NCBI GenBank assembly: GCA_051453625.1
Contig: JBOZIK010000001.1
Coordinates: forward strand, 71,965,196 to 72,029,195
Direction of reading: 5' to 3'
Length of the DNA stretch: 64,000 nt
Source of the DNA: Welwitschia mirabilis
Taxonomy: Eukaryota; Gnetophyta; Gnetopsida; Welwitschiales
Shown here: positions 21,604 through 33,616 of the stretch, one piece after another
Position numbering within the stretch: position 1 is the stretch's first letter
How the letters are laid out: every line of letters starts with the position of its first letter
Notes under the pieces: model-generated
The model's input: only the letters and a program-made list of their open reading frames with translations
Database searches by the model: none
What the model was told of the DNA's origin: nothing
Translations under genes and position numbers: made by a program

Positions 21604-23667
21604 TAGCCCTCTACATAGCCTTGTTAGTCCCTAACAAAGTAAGCAATCAACTATATTATGAGATAATTTGACTAAGATAATTATCAACTAAAAAAATGGA
21701 ATTTGAGTTCTATTTATCATGTAGAAATAGATGATAACAATTCATTAATACAATTATTGTTGTAGTTATAATCATCCTACCTAAACACATTACAATAGAC
21801 CAAATAAATGTAATACACATAAATAAGTTAGTATAATAGTGCAGAAAAATGATAACACATATACATAAAAAGTAATGCTAAAACTAATGTGTAAGCTTAA
21901 GTAGTAATAATCTTAAAGAATAATGCATTAAAAATTTATTAATGTTTTTTACAAGGGCAAAGGACAGGAGTACTCATAACATTCTTTTCTCCTTTAAATG
22001 ATCTAAAACATAGCTACTAGAAAATCAGTGAGTGTTACTGTGCTCCTGCTAAATAAATTCCATGAAATGTATTTAAATAACATGAAATCATCTCCAAACA
22101 ACTCATCAGAAATATGTATCATAAAAGCTCAAAGTGATCCTTTAAAATTTANNNNNNCAGTCCCTCAACCCCCATCCCCCACCATAGGAAAAGCAAGACG
22201 TCTCAGATTACATAAAGGGAAAAAGTATGACTATCGTTCCCTCTATTATGGAGATGATAGACTAAGATGAAAACATTTAAAATAAGTTGTTTGGATAGAT
22301 TAGAAAATTTCCACAAAGATCTGATAGCAAGAAATTAATTGAAAATAGTGGAAAAATAGAAAGATTGAAAAAAAGTAAAGGAATATTAAAAAATGCATGA
22401 TCATGGTAAAAGAAGCATCATGAGACAAAAAAATGGATGAAGTAGAAGAAAACAATTCTTTAGAAGCATTCCTCCAATGTGTTCTAAAATCCATGAGTGT
22501 GTAAAATCTATTAGTGAATATATGCAAAACTGCAAAACCACACAGAAAAACATTAGCATAAAAAGATCACATCAATCAAAGTGAAATAAATGCATCAATT
22601 TAAAGTGTTGAAAATAAAAATTATTTTTATAAAGGAAACATATGAGTAAAAATAAAAAGATAACTAGATAGTTATTAAATGATCAGGTCCTAATTATAAT
22701 GTAGAAAAGAAAAATATTATAATGACTTTGAAAATCCCAAATAAAACAACTAAGGTAAAACATAATGAAAATGGACAACTAGAAACATGAATAAGGTTTT
22801 CTTGCCTATCTAAAATTCATCCCTAACAAAGTTCCATGGAAAAAATCATAAAATCACCTGATAAGGATGCATGATATAATGTGAAAATTCATAAAGTTCC
22901 ACTCAAATGCACAATGATTATGATGATGTCAAATATATCTAATGTTATCAAACAATGAATGATAACATAAAAGGATGTTAAAACAGGAACTTACAAGCTA
23001 TTATCTCAATATAACACTGGAATCTAAAAAAGTAAAGTGATCATGTGAAAGTAAAAGAAAAAAAAGAGTCTAAAAAACAAGCAATTCCTCTCATAATATT
23101 AGGGACATCACTGATCTCATAGCCTGTAACTGCAATTTTATTCTTATCATAATCAGGGAACTGCAACCACTATTAGAGGAGTAAGGACCCACACAACATA
23201 GCTAACTAACCTTCCAGTGGAGTTTCCATAGCTATTATATCACACTGTGAAAGGCCCCTCTAGGGAATATTTGCCCTGGTGTACTTGCAGTAGGACATCA
23301 TAAGGGCCATGTTATACGATAGAACATAAAAAAGCATGAACTTTATTATATATGTATTCTTTCTTTCTTCCTTCCTTTATTTTTTTCTTTTTCTTTTTTT
23401 TTCTCCTTTCTTTTGATACATAAATTTCACATGACCAAGTACTCATAAGGATAAAAGTAAAGTGAGGAGATAAATAACAAGGAAGAACATGCTAAAACAA
23501 TGAATTACTTATACCATTAAAATAAAACAAAAGAACCAAGACATCTTCCTTCAAAATTAAAGTTCATAGACATATGATTATCTAAATATTGCATGAAGTT
23601 AATCTTATCATTGAAATTACCCAAGTAAATTATTTACTTAATCATGGTAACTTCATAAAGTAAAACA
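21604..23667 (-). other. Element B region between integrase and 3' LTR
   Basis: Begins with the presumed plus-strand primer region (TAGCCCTCTACATAGCC) shared with elements D and E. It then follows the order of element A 7726-9800: a C-rich patch (22160-22185), the AACAATGAATGATAA block and the pyrimidine tract (23357-23415). The 80-codon open frame at 22028-22270 spans a 6-N gap and has no recognised homology. The 547-N gap 23668-24214 follows. Confidence 0.7.
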
Positions 23668-24214
23668 NNNNNNNNNNNNNNNNNNNNNNNNNNNNNNNNN
23701 NNNNNNNNNNNNNNNNNNNNNNNNNNNNNNNNNNNNNNNNNNNNNNNNNNNNNNNNNNNNNNNNNNNNNNNNNNNNNNNNNNNNNNNNNNNNNNNNNNNN
23801 NNNNNNNNNNNNNNNNNNNNNNNNNNNNNNNNNNNNNNNNNNNNNNNNNNNNNNNNNNNNNNNNNNNNNNNNNNNNNNNNNNNNNNNNNNNNNNNNNNNN
23901 NNNNNNNNNNNNNNNNNNNNNNNNNNNNNNNNNNNNNNNNNNNNNNNNNNNNNNNNNNNNNNNNNNNNNNNNNNNNNNNNNNNNNNNNNNNNNNNNNNNN
24001 NNNNNNNNNNNNNNNNNNNNNNNNNNNNNNNNNNNNNNNNNNNNNNNNNNNNNNNNNNNNNNNNNNNNNNNNNNNNNNNNNNNNNNNNNNNNNNNNNNNN
24101 NNNNNNNNNNNNNNNNNNNNNNNNNNNNNNNNNNNNNNNNNNNNNNNNNNNNNNNNNNNNNNNNNNNNNNNNNNNNNNNNNNNNNNNNNNNNNNNNNNNN
24201 NNNNNNNNNNNNNN

Positions 24215-24436
24215 AAGGTTAATAAATAGATATTTTATTGTTTATTAATCTTATATCCATTAACTTTTGAATTTCTCAAGTGTTTAGATTGAAAGTTTCA
24301 ACAAAGCCACTTAAAATGTACTTTTTTTAAAAGATAAGAACCTATTCATTGAGAAGTTTAGTAACTATGTAAAAAATACACTCAAGTATTGTATTTTTCA
24401 GAAAAATAAGGGCTAAACCAAATAGAAACCAATTGA
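24215..24436 (-). pseudogene. Element B integrase C-terminal tail
   Basis: Matches element A 9990-10140 in order and wording (CCATTAACTTTTGAATTTCT, AAGATAAGAACCTA, AAGTTTAGTAACTATGTA). It is the only pol-derived sequence I can identify in this element and is riddled with stops. It shows that element B descends from a pol-containing ancestor, or recombined with one. Confidence 0.7.
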
Positions 24437-24940
24437 TAAAACATAAATAGTATGCAATCATTTCGGAGTAAAATCAATTAGAGATAAAGAAAATAAAATG
24501 ATAAAACTTTGATAGAACAATTTTTAAAATTGAAATAAGAGATAAATAATTGATAAATTTTATTACCAAATAATCTCTTATAAAAATAATGTAAAGCATG
24601 AGTATGATTATATAATTCATTCACAGTAATACTCATAGAATAGATCTAAGAAATCTTTAAGTGCTTTTGAGAATGTTCCATAAGATGAAAAAGATCCCTA
24701 AGATATAACTGAAAGCATGGATTATCATCAAAAATATAAGTCTTATCCCAATGTAACATTCCAAGATATTCCAAGTCAAACTTTTGAAAAGAATAATCAT
24801 TAAAAGTATAAGGTACAGTGGACTTGGTAGAAAAAAAATGAATCTTACCTTGAGAATCACATGAATGCTTAAAAGGAAGAGATTGAGAGATAAGTGAAAT
24901 AGACTCTTCAAAGTGATGGATGTTATAAGAGTCAAGGAAA
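24437..24940 (-). pseudogene. Element B central frame, 3' part
   Basis: In element sense the frame reads FLDSYNIHHFEESISLIS, QSLPFKHSCDSQGKIHFFS, TVPYTFNDYSFQKFDLEYLG and MLHWDKTYIFDDNPCFQLYL, open from the gap to about 24646. After a stop it continues with diverged text up to the integrase tail. I do not recognise it. It lacks RT, protease and integrase motifs. The last 104 bp (24837-24940) duplicate 26313-26416 with about one difference, so the true locus probably runs directly from here into 26417. Confidence 0.65.
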
Positions 24941-25040
24941 NNNNNNNNNNNNNNNNNNNNNNNNNNNNNNNNNNNNNNNNNNNNNNNNNNNNNNNNNNNN
25001 NNNNNNNNNNNNNNNNNNNNNNNNNNNNNNNNNNNNNNNN

Positions 25041-26212
25041 TAAAACATAAAAGGTATGCAACCATTTCAAAGTAAAATCAATTAGAGATAAAGAAAATAA
25101 AATGATAAAACTTTGATGGAACAATTTTCAAAATCAAAATAACCGATAAATTTCATTGTCAAATAATCTCTTATGAAAATAGTATAAAGAATGAGTATCA
25201 CTCTATAATTCATTCAAGGTACTGCTCATAGAATGGATCCAAGAAATCTTTAAAGGCTTTTAAGAATGTTTTATAAGATAAAGAAGCTCCTTAAAATTTA
25301 ACTCAAAGCATGGATTATCATCAAGAAGATAGGCTTTCCCCAATGTAAAATTCCAAGATATTCCAAGTCAAACTTTTGAAAAGAATAATTATTAAAATTA
25401 TAAGGTACAGTAGACTCGATAGAAAAAGAATAAATGTTACTTTGAGGATCACATGAATGTTTGAAAGGAAGATATTAAGAGACAAGATAAATAGACTCTT
25501 CGAAGTAATGGGTGTTATAAGAGTCAAAGAAAGGAACATGGCCTTGAGAATTATATAAAGGTGTAAGTGAAAGGAATGGAGAAAGATTATCATTATCAAG
25601 GTTATGAGATAATGTAAAGGTAGAAATAGAAGTAGAAGGGGGAGTGAAGACAAGGATGTAATTTAGAATTAAACATGAAAGCATAGATAGGGAGAATATA
25701 TAAATATGAGTAGAATTAACAAGTCTATTCTCTATGAAGTTGTAATAAATCTCTATGAGTCCTTCATTGCTTTTAATTTCTTCACTAGTATCTATGTCAT
25801 TATGTGATTGGATTGTTTCTGTACTTTCCTCATCATTGGTTGTGACTATATCTTCCTTTTCTTGTTAAATATTACTTTCATTCTATAAATGATTGGATTC
25901 ATCAAAAATATTATCAAGAAAAATAAGAGCATCATTTTCATTATTGATAGAAAGGTTTTTAGTTTTCTCATGATTAGATGTCTTATCTTAATTATCTAAT
26001 AGTAAATGAATAGTATGGATATAATCTAATATCTTAATACCATCATCTAAAGCATAGTCATCTTTATTCCAATTATTGAAACATTGAGTTTTGTTATTAT
26101 TGTCTTCCTTTTTCTTAGCTCCTAACGAGTAGGATGTTGAAGTTTGATTCATAATTTCATCTTTAAGTTGGAAGAAAGAATCATCATCATGAGTGGTTTC
26201 TAAGTTTTCTTT
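25041..26212 (-). pseudogene. Second copy of the central frame, probably a misplaced contig
   Basis: Flanked by default 100-N gaps on both sides. It repeats 24437-24940 (at 25041-25529) and 26417-27085 (at 25530-26212) at roughly 85-90% identity by eye. It keeps the same frame, including SCLILNYILVFTPPSTSIST, HNLDNDNLSPFLSLTPLYNS and GHVPFFDSYNTHYFEES, and upstream an Asn/Asp-rich stretch ALDDGIKILDYIHTIHLLLD. It is most simply a contig from another genomic copy inserted here by the assembler. A real tandem duplication is the alternative. Confidence 0.6.
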
Positions 26213-26312
26213 NNNNNNNNNNNNNNNNNNNNNNNNNNNNNNNNNNNNNNNNNNNNNNNNNNNNNNNNNNNNNNNNNNNNNNNNNNNNNNNNNNNNNNNN
26301 NNNNNNNNNNNN

Positions 26313-27534
26313 ATGAATCTTACCTTGAGAATCACATGAATGATTAAAAGGAAGAGATTGAGAGATAAGTGAAATAGACTCTTCAAAGTGATGGATGTTA
26401 TAAGAGTCAAGGAAAGGAACATGCCCTTAAGAATTATATAAAGTTGTAATTGGAAGGGATGGAGAAAGGTTATCATTATCAAGGTTATGAGGTAATGTGA
26501 GGGTGGAAATAGAAGTGGAAGGGGGAGTAAAGGGAACGATGTAATTTAAAATTAAACATAAAGGCATAGATGAGGAAAATGTAGAAATATGGGTAGAATG
26601 AATAAGTCTATTCTCTATGAAGTTGTAATAAATTTCTATGGGTCCTTTATTACTTTTAATTTCTTCACTAGTATCCATGTGATTATGTGATTGGATTGTT
26701 TTTATACTTACTTCATCATTGGTTATGACTATATCTTTCTTCTCTTATTAAAGATTACTTTCATTCTTTAAAAGATTAGATGCATCAAAAATATTATCAA
26801 GAAAAATAAAACATCATATTCATCATTGATTAAAAGGTTTTTAGTTTTCTCATGATTGGATGTCTCATCTTGATTGTCTAATAGTAAATGAATGACAGGA
26901 ATATAATTTAATATCTCAATAAGAATAGTCATCTTCATCCCAATTGTTGAAATATTGAGTTGTATTATTATTGTTTTCCTTTTTTTTATCTTATAATGAG
27001 TAGGATGTTAAAGTTTAATTCATATTTCCATCTTTAAGATAAAGGTAAGAATCATCATCATCAGTGGTTTCTAAGTTTTTTTTTTTCATTTTCCTCAAGG
27101 TAGGATGAAGTAGAATAGTTGTGAGGATGTTGTGTTATGAAAGATTCTTGAATATGTAAAAGTTATTGTTGCAAGTTTTAAACTAATTTTTCAAAGTTCT
27201 TATTGGTGTTTTCTTGGTTCTTTATCATTTTACTAATTATTTTTTTTAGTGGATCTTTTTCTTCCTTATAGTAGTTGATGGAAGATGGTTCTTTTTAGTA
27301 GCAATGCATGGAAGATGATTAGATGATTATAAGAAGCTTATCTAAATGAGTTGGAATCCCTAAAATATGGAGACTCTTCATCATTATATCTATATAAGGC
27401 TTAAAAAGAAGAGGGGAAAGAATAAGTAGGTTGAAAAGAAAAAGAAGCTCAATTCCTATTCTCAACATGATTTTGTGATGATTTTCGTCTTTCAAAAAAG
27501 ACTTATTAAAGTGTTTTCTTACTAATGTCCTCAT
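26313..27534 (-). pseudogene. Element B central frame, 5' part
   Basis: In element sense it starts near the leader with a 71-codon frame (27319-27534, MRTLVRKHFNKSFLKDENHH). It passes through a Gln/Asn-rich, possibly coiled-coil stretch (27100-27250), an acidic Asp/Asn-rich stretch (26880-27080), and then the 83-codon frame 26427-26678 (MDTSEEIKSNKGPIEIYYNF, TPPSTSISTLTLPHNLDNDN). A stop before GHVPFLDS separates it from the 3' part. No gag, zinc knuckle or enzyme motif is visible. The position is where gag begins in element A, so it may be a divergent structural protein. Confidence 0.6.
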
Positions 27535-28409
27535 TATTTTATAATATTCTTATCCTTTTAGGAAAAAGTTTTCCAATGGTCTTTCTATTAGTATTCATTG
27601 AAGCAAATGAGAAGAATGAAATAAGAGAATTCTAAATCATAATGGTAAGGAAGATGAGTACACATTGAAGATCAAGTTTTCCTCTCTTGGATGATTCATC
27701 ATTTGAAATTGCTATTTCTTTACACTTAAAAGATGTGAAATTGTTATTGCAAATTGAATACAAAGAGAAGAAGAAAATCTAATTCTAAGATAGAAAAAAA
27801 AATCCCAAAATTTACGTACCAATGTTGTGTGCACCTGGATTTTTGTTTTGAAGTTGAATGATTCTTTTTTAATATTTCTGTTAGTCAAGTTCCTTATTGG
27901 CTAATATTTTATCTTTTTGCCAAAATTCTTTATATCCTTGCATGTACAAATAGTAAACAAAAGTTAGAATCAAATGTAATGAACCATCATCCACCTAGTC
28001 ATGTGGACGATGGGGGGGACAACAATCATAGAAAAACCAAACTCTAAAAATTTTAGAATTTGAAAATTTCAGAAAGAAAAGATTACTAATACTAGAACTG
28101 TCATCCTGGCTATTGTATGAACAACAAAGAAGACAATAGTGCTTTTATTACTAAACTATGAGTAGAAGAAAAATTGCAAAAATAGAAAATAAATTTCAAA
28201 TTTTAGAACTATCTTGCCCTATATCATCTAGACAACAGAGAGAATGATAGGGTCCCTTTAAAAATAACTATGAAAAATAAAATTTCATAGTAATGAATCT
28301 ACCTTGAATTATACTATAAATACACCATTAGTTCAAATAAATAACCTAAATAAAGACATTCAAGGTACTTATCTAGTTAATGATAATCCTCTTAACTCCT
28401 TATAGACTT
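27535..28409 (-). other. Element B 5' leader
   Basis: Contains the leader block shared with element A (GTGTGCACCTGGATTT, about 27825-27841). It also has three dyad-motif units starting at about 27984, 28100 and 28205 (spacing 116 and 105 bp), for example CATCATCC...GTCATGTGGACGAT...GGGGGGACAAC. No coding frame. Confidence 0.7.
27984..28248. repeat. Dyad-motif array in element B leader (3 units)
   Basis: Units start near 27984, 28100 and 28205. The first retains CATCATCC...GTCATGTGGACGATGGGGGGGAC, the second TGTCATCC...TTGTATGAACAACAAAGAAGAC. The arrangement matches the LTR arrays. Confidence 0.65.
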
Positions 28410-28426
28410 TCTCATCAATAGTGTCA
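28410..28426 (-). promoter_or_regulatory. Element B primer binding site (tRNA-Asp, decayed)
   Basis: TCTCATCAATAGTGTCA lies three bases before the LTR. It aligns without gaps to CCCCGGCAACGGCGCCA. Nearly all differences are C-to-T or G-to-A. Confidence 0.7.
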
Positions 28427-28429
28427 AAA

Positions 28430-29912
28430 TGTTGCAGTGTAAATTTATGTAATCCTAAAGTCCTTTAGGTAAACTTGTAATCAAATAACTTGTAGAAAAG
28501 AACATGCTAGTATAGATGAGAGTTCCCTCGAATGTCGTAATTCCAATAAAGGCACTAGACTCAAGATTTAGAGAATTGATTTCCAGAGGTAGTTTTTAGT
28601 CTTTTATATTTCACTAAATAAAAATAAATAATAAACTAAATGTAATGCAAGATTCATGAATATGAAATGTAAGTGGATGAAAATGAAAATGAAATGAAGT
28701 ATCACAAGAACTAGTTTGTAGCCTTTCTGTCATAAAGACTCTCCTTCTTATAATTCATATCTATTAGGAAGAGTATCTACTAATTATTAATTAACATAAA
28801 ATATGAGATCTACTACATAAAATATGTGATATGCAATATGAGATGAAATGGAAATGCAATGCAAACCTACTACTAACCAAAAGTAACCTTAATAAAGATT
28901 ACCTTCATGATCTAAGTAAATCATAAAACTATTAGTTAGTTATAACCAAATTAAACCATAAGGGACATTCACAAAATTAGAATAAAAAGAGTATTTATAT
29001 TAATGAAAAAGACTTTACATCCACTTACAACAAAATAATAACACCTCAGTGGAAGAGACATAGCCTAACACCAAGAAAACACCTTTCTGTAGCTACTGGA
29101 TTGACCTCTTGCCTTTAAGCTTTTATTACAAACATATTAATTATAAAAGATGGTTTGGAAGTAAATCAGGAATGGTATTCATAGTTTTACAATGGAAGTT
29201 CTAGAAATATAACCTTAGAAATTGATGAAGAAAACCCTAGTAGCTCACAAGGGTCGCTTGACCCCATTTACAATAATATTTATTTGAAAACATGAAAAAG
29301 TAAATGTCATCTTACCTATTGTGGGGACAACCAAGGGGATGATGTCATTTAGCCCTATTAGGTTATGTGCTCATGTGATTTTGGCAGTCCTATGGGGATG
29401 TGCGCGCATGTTACTGATGCCGTCATCTTGCATGTCATCCAGACAACTAAGGGAATGACGCTCTGCCATCATTTGCTCCATGTACTACTATCAGTGCTAT
29501 AGCCTTTTTCATGTGATTAAGGTCATTTTCCTTCCTGTCATGGGGATGATAAAGGGGATGATACCATTAGAACTCCATGTGCATGTGCTATCCATGTGTT
29601 ACCCATGTGCTACTCATGTGCAGTTGTTATGATGGGCTGTTAATTTGACTATCATGGGGATGACAGTAGGGATGAAATATTTCCTAAGCTTTTCAAGTAG
29701 CATAAATCAGTCTTCTTTACCTTTAGTCTTCCTTTAATATGCTAATTATTAGAACCAGCCTGAAATGCCTCCAATTATGCCAAGAATTATGTGTTTAGAT
29801 GATTACCCTATCGTCTCTCCATAATCAGCAAAATTGTATCTAAACCTATATAAATATCCTGCAAAAGTACTTCAAATACACCATTAGATTCTTACAAATT
29901 GGAATTGCAACA
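28430..29912 (-). repeat. Element B 5' LTR (right)
   Basis: TGTTGCAGTG...AATTGCAACA, 1,483 bp, perfect ends and length close to the left copy. It holds four dyad-motif units. Confidence 0.92.
29305..29677. repeat. Dyad-motif array in element B right LTR (4 units)
   Basis: Units start near 29305, 29422, 29522 and 29646. Unit 1 reads TGTCATC...TTGTGGGGACAACCAAGGGGATGATG. Unit 3 reads GTCATGGGGATGATAAAGGGGATGATACC. They correspond in order to the four units of the left LTR. Confidence 0.75.
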
Positions 29913-30924
29913 AGTACATTTTCTTGAGGTAAAAATAAGTGAAATACTTATCTATGGTTATGTAAATGCATTAATTGTATAATGTCCTAGATCTTATAGG
30001 TAAAGCATTTTTTAGAATCAAACTTACACATTAAAGAGCAGATTGGTCCTTTCTTTCTTCTGTTGAAATGAATTTTAATGCATATAATTTAAAAGTTCTA
30101 AATGATCTCTTTTATGTCAACAAATAACCTAGATGTCTTTTTGATGAATGAAATAATAAGAACAATCTTGTTTTATCCTATAATTAGTATGTTCTTATCA
30201 GATTGGATACATTATTTTGTCTTAAAATAAGATGAATACTTTAACACCTTTATAGGGATTGAGAGCTTAGTGACATTGCTAGATTTTAGATTTTCATGAA
30301 TATCTCCTAGAAGAAAATTTATTTCATTATTAAGAATATTACTTTCATCTTATTTAGTATACTAGATTTTACAAATTATGAAAAACATGCTAAGCCATAT
30401 CAAGCATCAAAGAAACATCATCTAATGTGAAAAACTATAGTTAATTATTTCAAAACTATTATTTTTAAGGTTTTTTCTAGTTCCAAGATTTAACTCAAGC
30501 ATTACTAGAATACAAATCCTTTAGGCATGCACTTATGTCCTATATTTTAAATCCTATCTATCTTGAGCTCATTTGTCTCATTAGTTTCTTTAATCGAAAT
30601 AGCCTGTAGCTTGTTCTTAAATGTATAATGCAATCATTTAGAAGGAATTATAACTATTAAAATAATTTTATATATGTACATTATACTTTTCCTCTTGAAA
30701 TTAGCATTTAAAATTTTTTAACCAATGTGGAAAACTCTGGATGGGATAGTGAATTAAAAGAGATTCTTTAAAACATTAATAGTAAGAAAATTGACTATAT
30801 TAAAATTTGAAATACTTATATAAAGATTGTTGAAGTGTTCATGACTTAACCTTCTAAGATTTTAGATCTATGCCTACTTTTAATGCTTAAAGTTATTCAT
30901 GTATAGAGTAAAATTTTTCTTAAT
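29913..30924. other. Unassigned AT-rich flank
   Basis: No frame, repeat or element was recognised. It is the right host flank of element B. Confidence 0.45.
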
Positions 30925-31175
30925 AAACTCACAAGTAATCACTAAAATATATATATTGACTTTATCTAATAACTCAGAAACTCTCAAGTCATCCTAATAA
31001 ACTCTTAAGAAAACTTTAAAATATTAATGTATGGATTATAAATTTTTTTATAAAAATAAAAAATCTAGTAAAATAATGCATAAAATATCAAATATCCTTG
31101 AAAGGATTGACAACAATATCCCTTATCAAAAATACTATAATATGGTTAGGCCTCTATGTAAGATACCTTAAAAAT
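30925..31175. repeat. Dispersed repeat, copy 2
   Basis: Same orientation as 4275-4490, sharing AATATCCTTGA, CTTATCAAAAATACTA and GGTTAGGCCTCTA. The copies differ by about 15-20% by eye and have no coding content. Confidence 0.75.
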
Positions 31176-33155
31176 TTGATCATATGAAATACAAAATGAT
31201 TAGTGTAATATAAGAACATGAAAACTATCCTATTGAGCATCTTTGTAACTATTGTATATTTGTTTAGTTCCATATTTTTAAATTATAAAACATCTTATCT
31301 GTCTATTCTTATGCTATTTTAATATACAATCAAATTTCTTAACATTAAGTGCATCAAGTGATGACTTCAGTGTACCTCCTAAAGATGAAATCTACAAAGA
31401 TGGAAATTATTAAGAAAATGTATCCCATCCCTTTCCTTGGACAAAACTATGAATGGAAATTTTTTGGTTAAAAAAATATAACAAACTTTTACGTTGTTCC
31501 CTTCTAATATCATCCTCTTTATCTAATATTATGTTTTTTCCATTTTCATTTTCTTCTGTCCATGGAAATTTTATAGTAGTAAGACAAAAAGAAAAATATT
31601 TTTCAAAATATTTAAACATTGAAAAATAATAATGAGTATCTTATTATGACACAAATATACATGTCAATGTAATAAATAAATCACATCATAGTATATAAAT
31701 AAAGTTTTTCATTAATTTAATTTTTCAAAAAAGTGGAAGAAAAGAGCACATACATACATGCACATTGTTTTAATATTTAGAATAAAGATTAACTCCACCA
31801 AACTTACGTCTTTTTATGAAACTTCTACCAAGCATGTTTTATGTGTTGAATGCATGATGTCAAATGCTAAAATTATTTGATGCAATTATGAGCATTGTAT
31901 TCTTTGTCTCAAAAGTTGAATCAGACTCATTTTTCTCACATGTCTAAGAAATATATCTAAAAGAAAATTTATTTCTTTATGATAATTTCAATTTCACATC
32001 CACAATATAGTTTTAACTTGCTGAATGTTTACATTATGGGATGCATGATTAAATATAAATGTATAGAATCTAAATTGCTTGATTAGAGTTTCACAGAAGT
32101 ATTTTCATGTATACTACCTACTAAGAATTAAGCTTTGTAACATCTTCATGTACAAGTGTTTCTTTATATAGCTCTAATTGATTTTTAGTTTAGTAGGTAG
32201 CTTTGACATATGTCTATGTTCACTCTTCTTGGATTTACATTTTGATGAAGTATTTAATATTTTAAGTAAGGGTTGTTCTTACTCATTATATAATAGTCTT
32301 TTTAGTATCCTTAATAATTTATGATAAAAATTCTTGGATGTCAACTTTTTAGTTTAGAAACCTCTCTTTCTATAGTTGAATCTCCAATAATAGATAAACA
32401 TAAGGTATATAATTCCTTACCATGGAGGGAATTTACAAAATGATTACTTCACTAGAAATAAATCTAGAAAAGAAGGAAATTCAAAAATGGTCAGGTAGAA
32501 TGAACATCTTACATTTTAGTAAAGCAAGACCATCACTGAGTTACACATAAAAATGTATCATCAAAAATAGGATGAAAGAACTTGATCCTTAAAAATTTTA
32601 TTTAGTTAGGTGTATGGACTCTCTTATCAATGAAATTCTTACATGATTATTGAAGGAGAAATATTTTATTTCCCCTGCTTCTTCATTTTACTTCTTTTTT
32701 TTATGGTAGTACCTTATGGAATAGACTATATAGAAATGGGAGTCCTCACCATTTTGGCAATGGATTTAGACATCATATTAAATACTAGATTTTAGGAAGA
32801 CATTGCTTTCCATACTTATTTGTTTTTATAGTAGAGAATATTTATCTTTTTAACTTAGTGAGATTAGAATTTTAATTTCTTTCTAATCTTTTCAATTGTT
32901 TGTCATGTAACTATTCAATAGATAAGATGTTTGGTACAATTATCATGTAAGAAATAAAAATCAACCTCATTTGAAACTAGCATTTTAATGTAAATATGCT
33001 ACTTTTAAGAAGCACTATTTATGTGTTTTTGTTTAGAAATTGGTCCTTATCTAGGTTTAAAAATCTTTTCAATGCAATAATAGTATTATTTTTTTATGTA
33101 AGAGGTGAAACTCAAAAATTCAAAATTTGGAAATAAAAGGCTTCAAATTTATAAA
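31176..33155. other. Unassigned DNA, possible introns and 3' end of the kinase relic
   Basis: The kinase exons at 33156-33616 are read on the minus strand, so its C-terminal exons would fall here. I found none with confidence. The 69-codon frame at 31410-31619 (minus) is Lys/Glu-rich and unrecognised. Confidence 0.4.
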
Positions 33156-33616
33156 GTACCCATTTAACAAGGTTCTGCTATGGCTGAGGACAATTTAAAC
33201 TTATTACTTCTCATCCATTGACAAGTTCTAATAGATACATACCAAAGATATATACATCACTTTTCTGATTTAGTATTCTTATCTCATTGAAGTGTTAAGA
33301 ATTTGAAAATAAGACATTTCTAAAAACTAGTTCTCATTATAATGAATAATTTTATCATAGCCATCCTGATAAGTTAAGGTTAATGAGATAGATAATTATA
33401 TGGTTCTAAATGAAATTAATGAAAAGAATGAAAGAACATACTCAAGTTTCAAAAGCCTATTTACATGACATAATGTACCTACCTCATGGCCTCCAACAAG
33501 CAAGTAAAGTCAAAAGTTAGTTACTTTAGCGATGAAGTCTTCGCTTGTTAGAACATTACTGGTTTTGAAATTTTTGTGAATGACAGGTGACCTCAAATTA
33601 TGCAAATGCTGAAGCC
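33156..33616 (-). pseudogene. Receptor-like cytoplasmic kinase relic (two exons)
   Basis: Protein kinase fragments with exon-intron structure. The right-hand exon (33512-33616, after a TTTTATAG acceptor) reads GLQHLHNLRSPVIHKNFKTS, then NVLTSEDFIAKVTNF and a stop. This is the catalytic-loop block, with HKN in place of HRD as in one plant RLCK group. The DFG-like DAG/DFG position is degraded to TNF. The left-hand exon (33156-33280) reads TKSEKSDVYIFGMYLLELVN, a stop in place of a Gly/Arg-rich loop, EVISLNCPQP, a stop and QNLVKWV, i.e. the helix-F region (EKSDVYSFG). The activation segment between them is badly decayed. Two in-frame stops and loss of the metal-binding residue make it inactive. 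Confidence 0.8.

Larger units (their letters stand above)
20106..29912 (-). mobile_element. Element B: Athila-family element lacking RT, with an unrelated frame
   Basis: Minus-strand element with paired LTRs of the same family as element A, a degenerate tRNA-Asp primer site and a shared leader. Flanks AGTAT (20101-20105) and AGTAC (29913-29917) are a 5-bp target duplication with one transition. Internally it keeps the region downstream of integrase and the integrase tail (24215-24436). Between that tail and the leader lies a long frame unlike gag-pol. No protease, RT or RNase H is visible, although the gap 23668-24214 falls in the 3' part. I read it as a non-autonomous relative dependent on enzymes of element-A-like copies. 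Confidence 0.85.

Noticed and set aside
24657-25653. Leucine- and serine-rich frames that look like membrane proteins (LSLTLITSITLKSLFHLSLN)
   Set aside because: They are an alternative frame of the element B central region. The other frame has more protein-like composition and is conserved between copies.
20106-29912. Regularly spaced repeats in the LTRs as a CRISPR-like array
   Set aside because: The spacers are themselves related between copies, the units are diverged and lie inside plant LTRs. They are tandem repeats of a retroelement.
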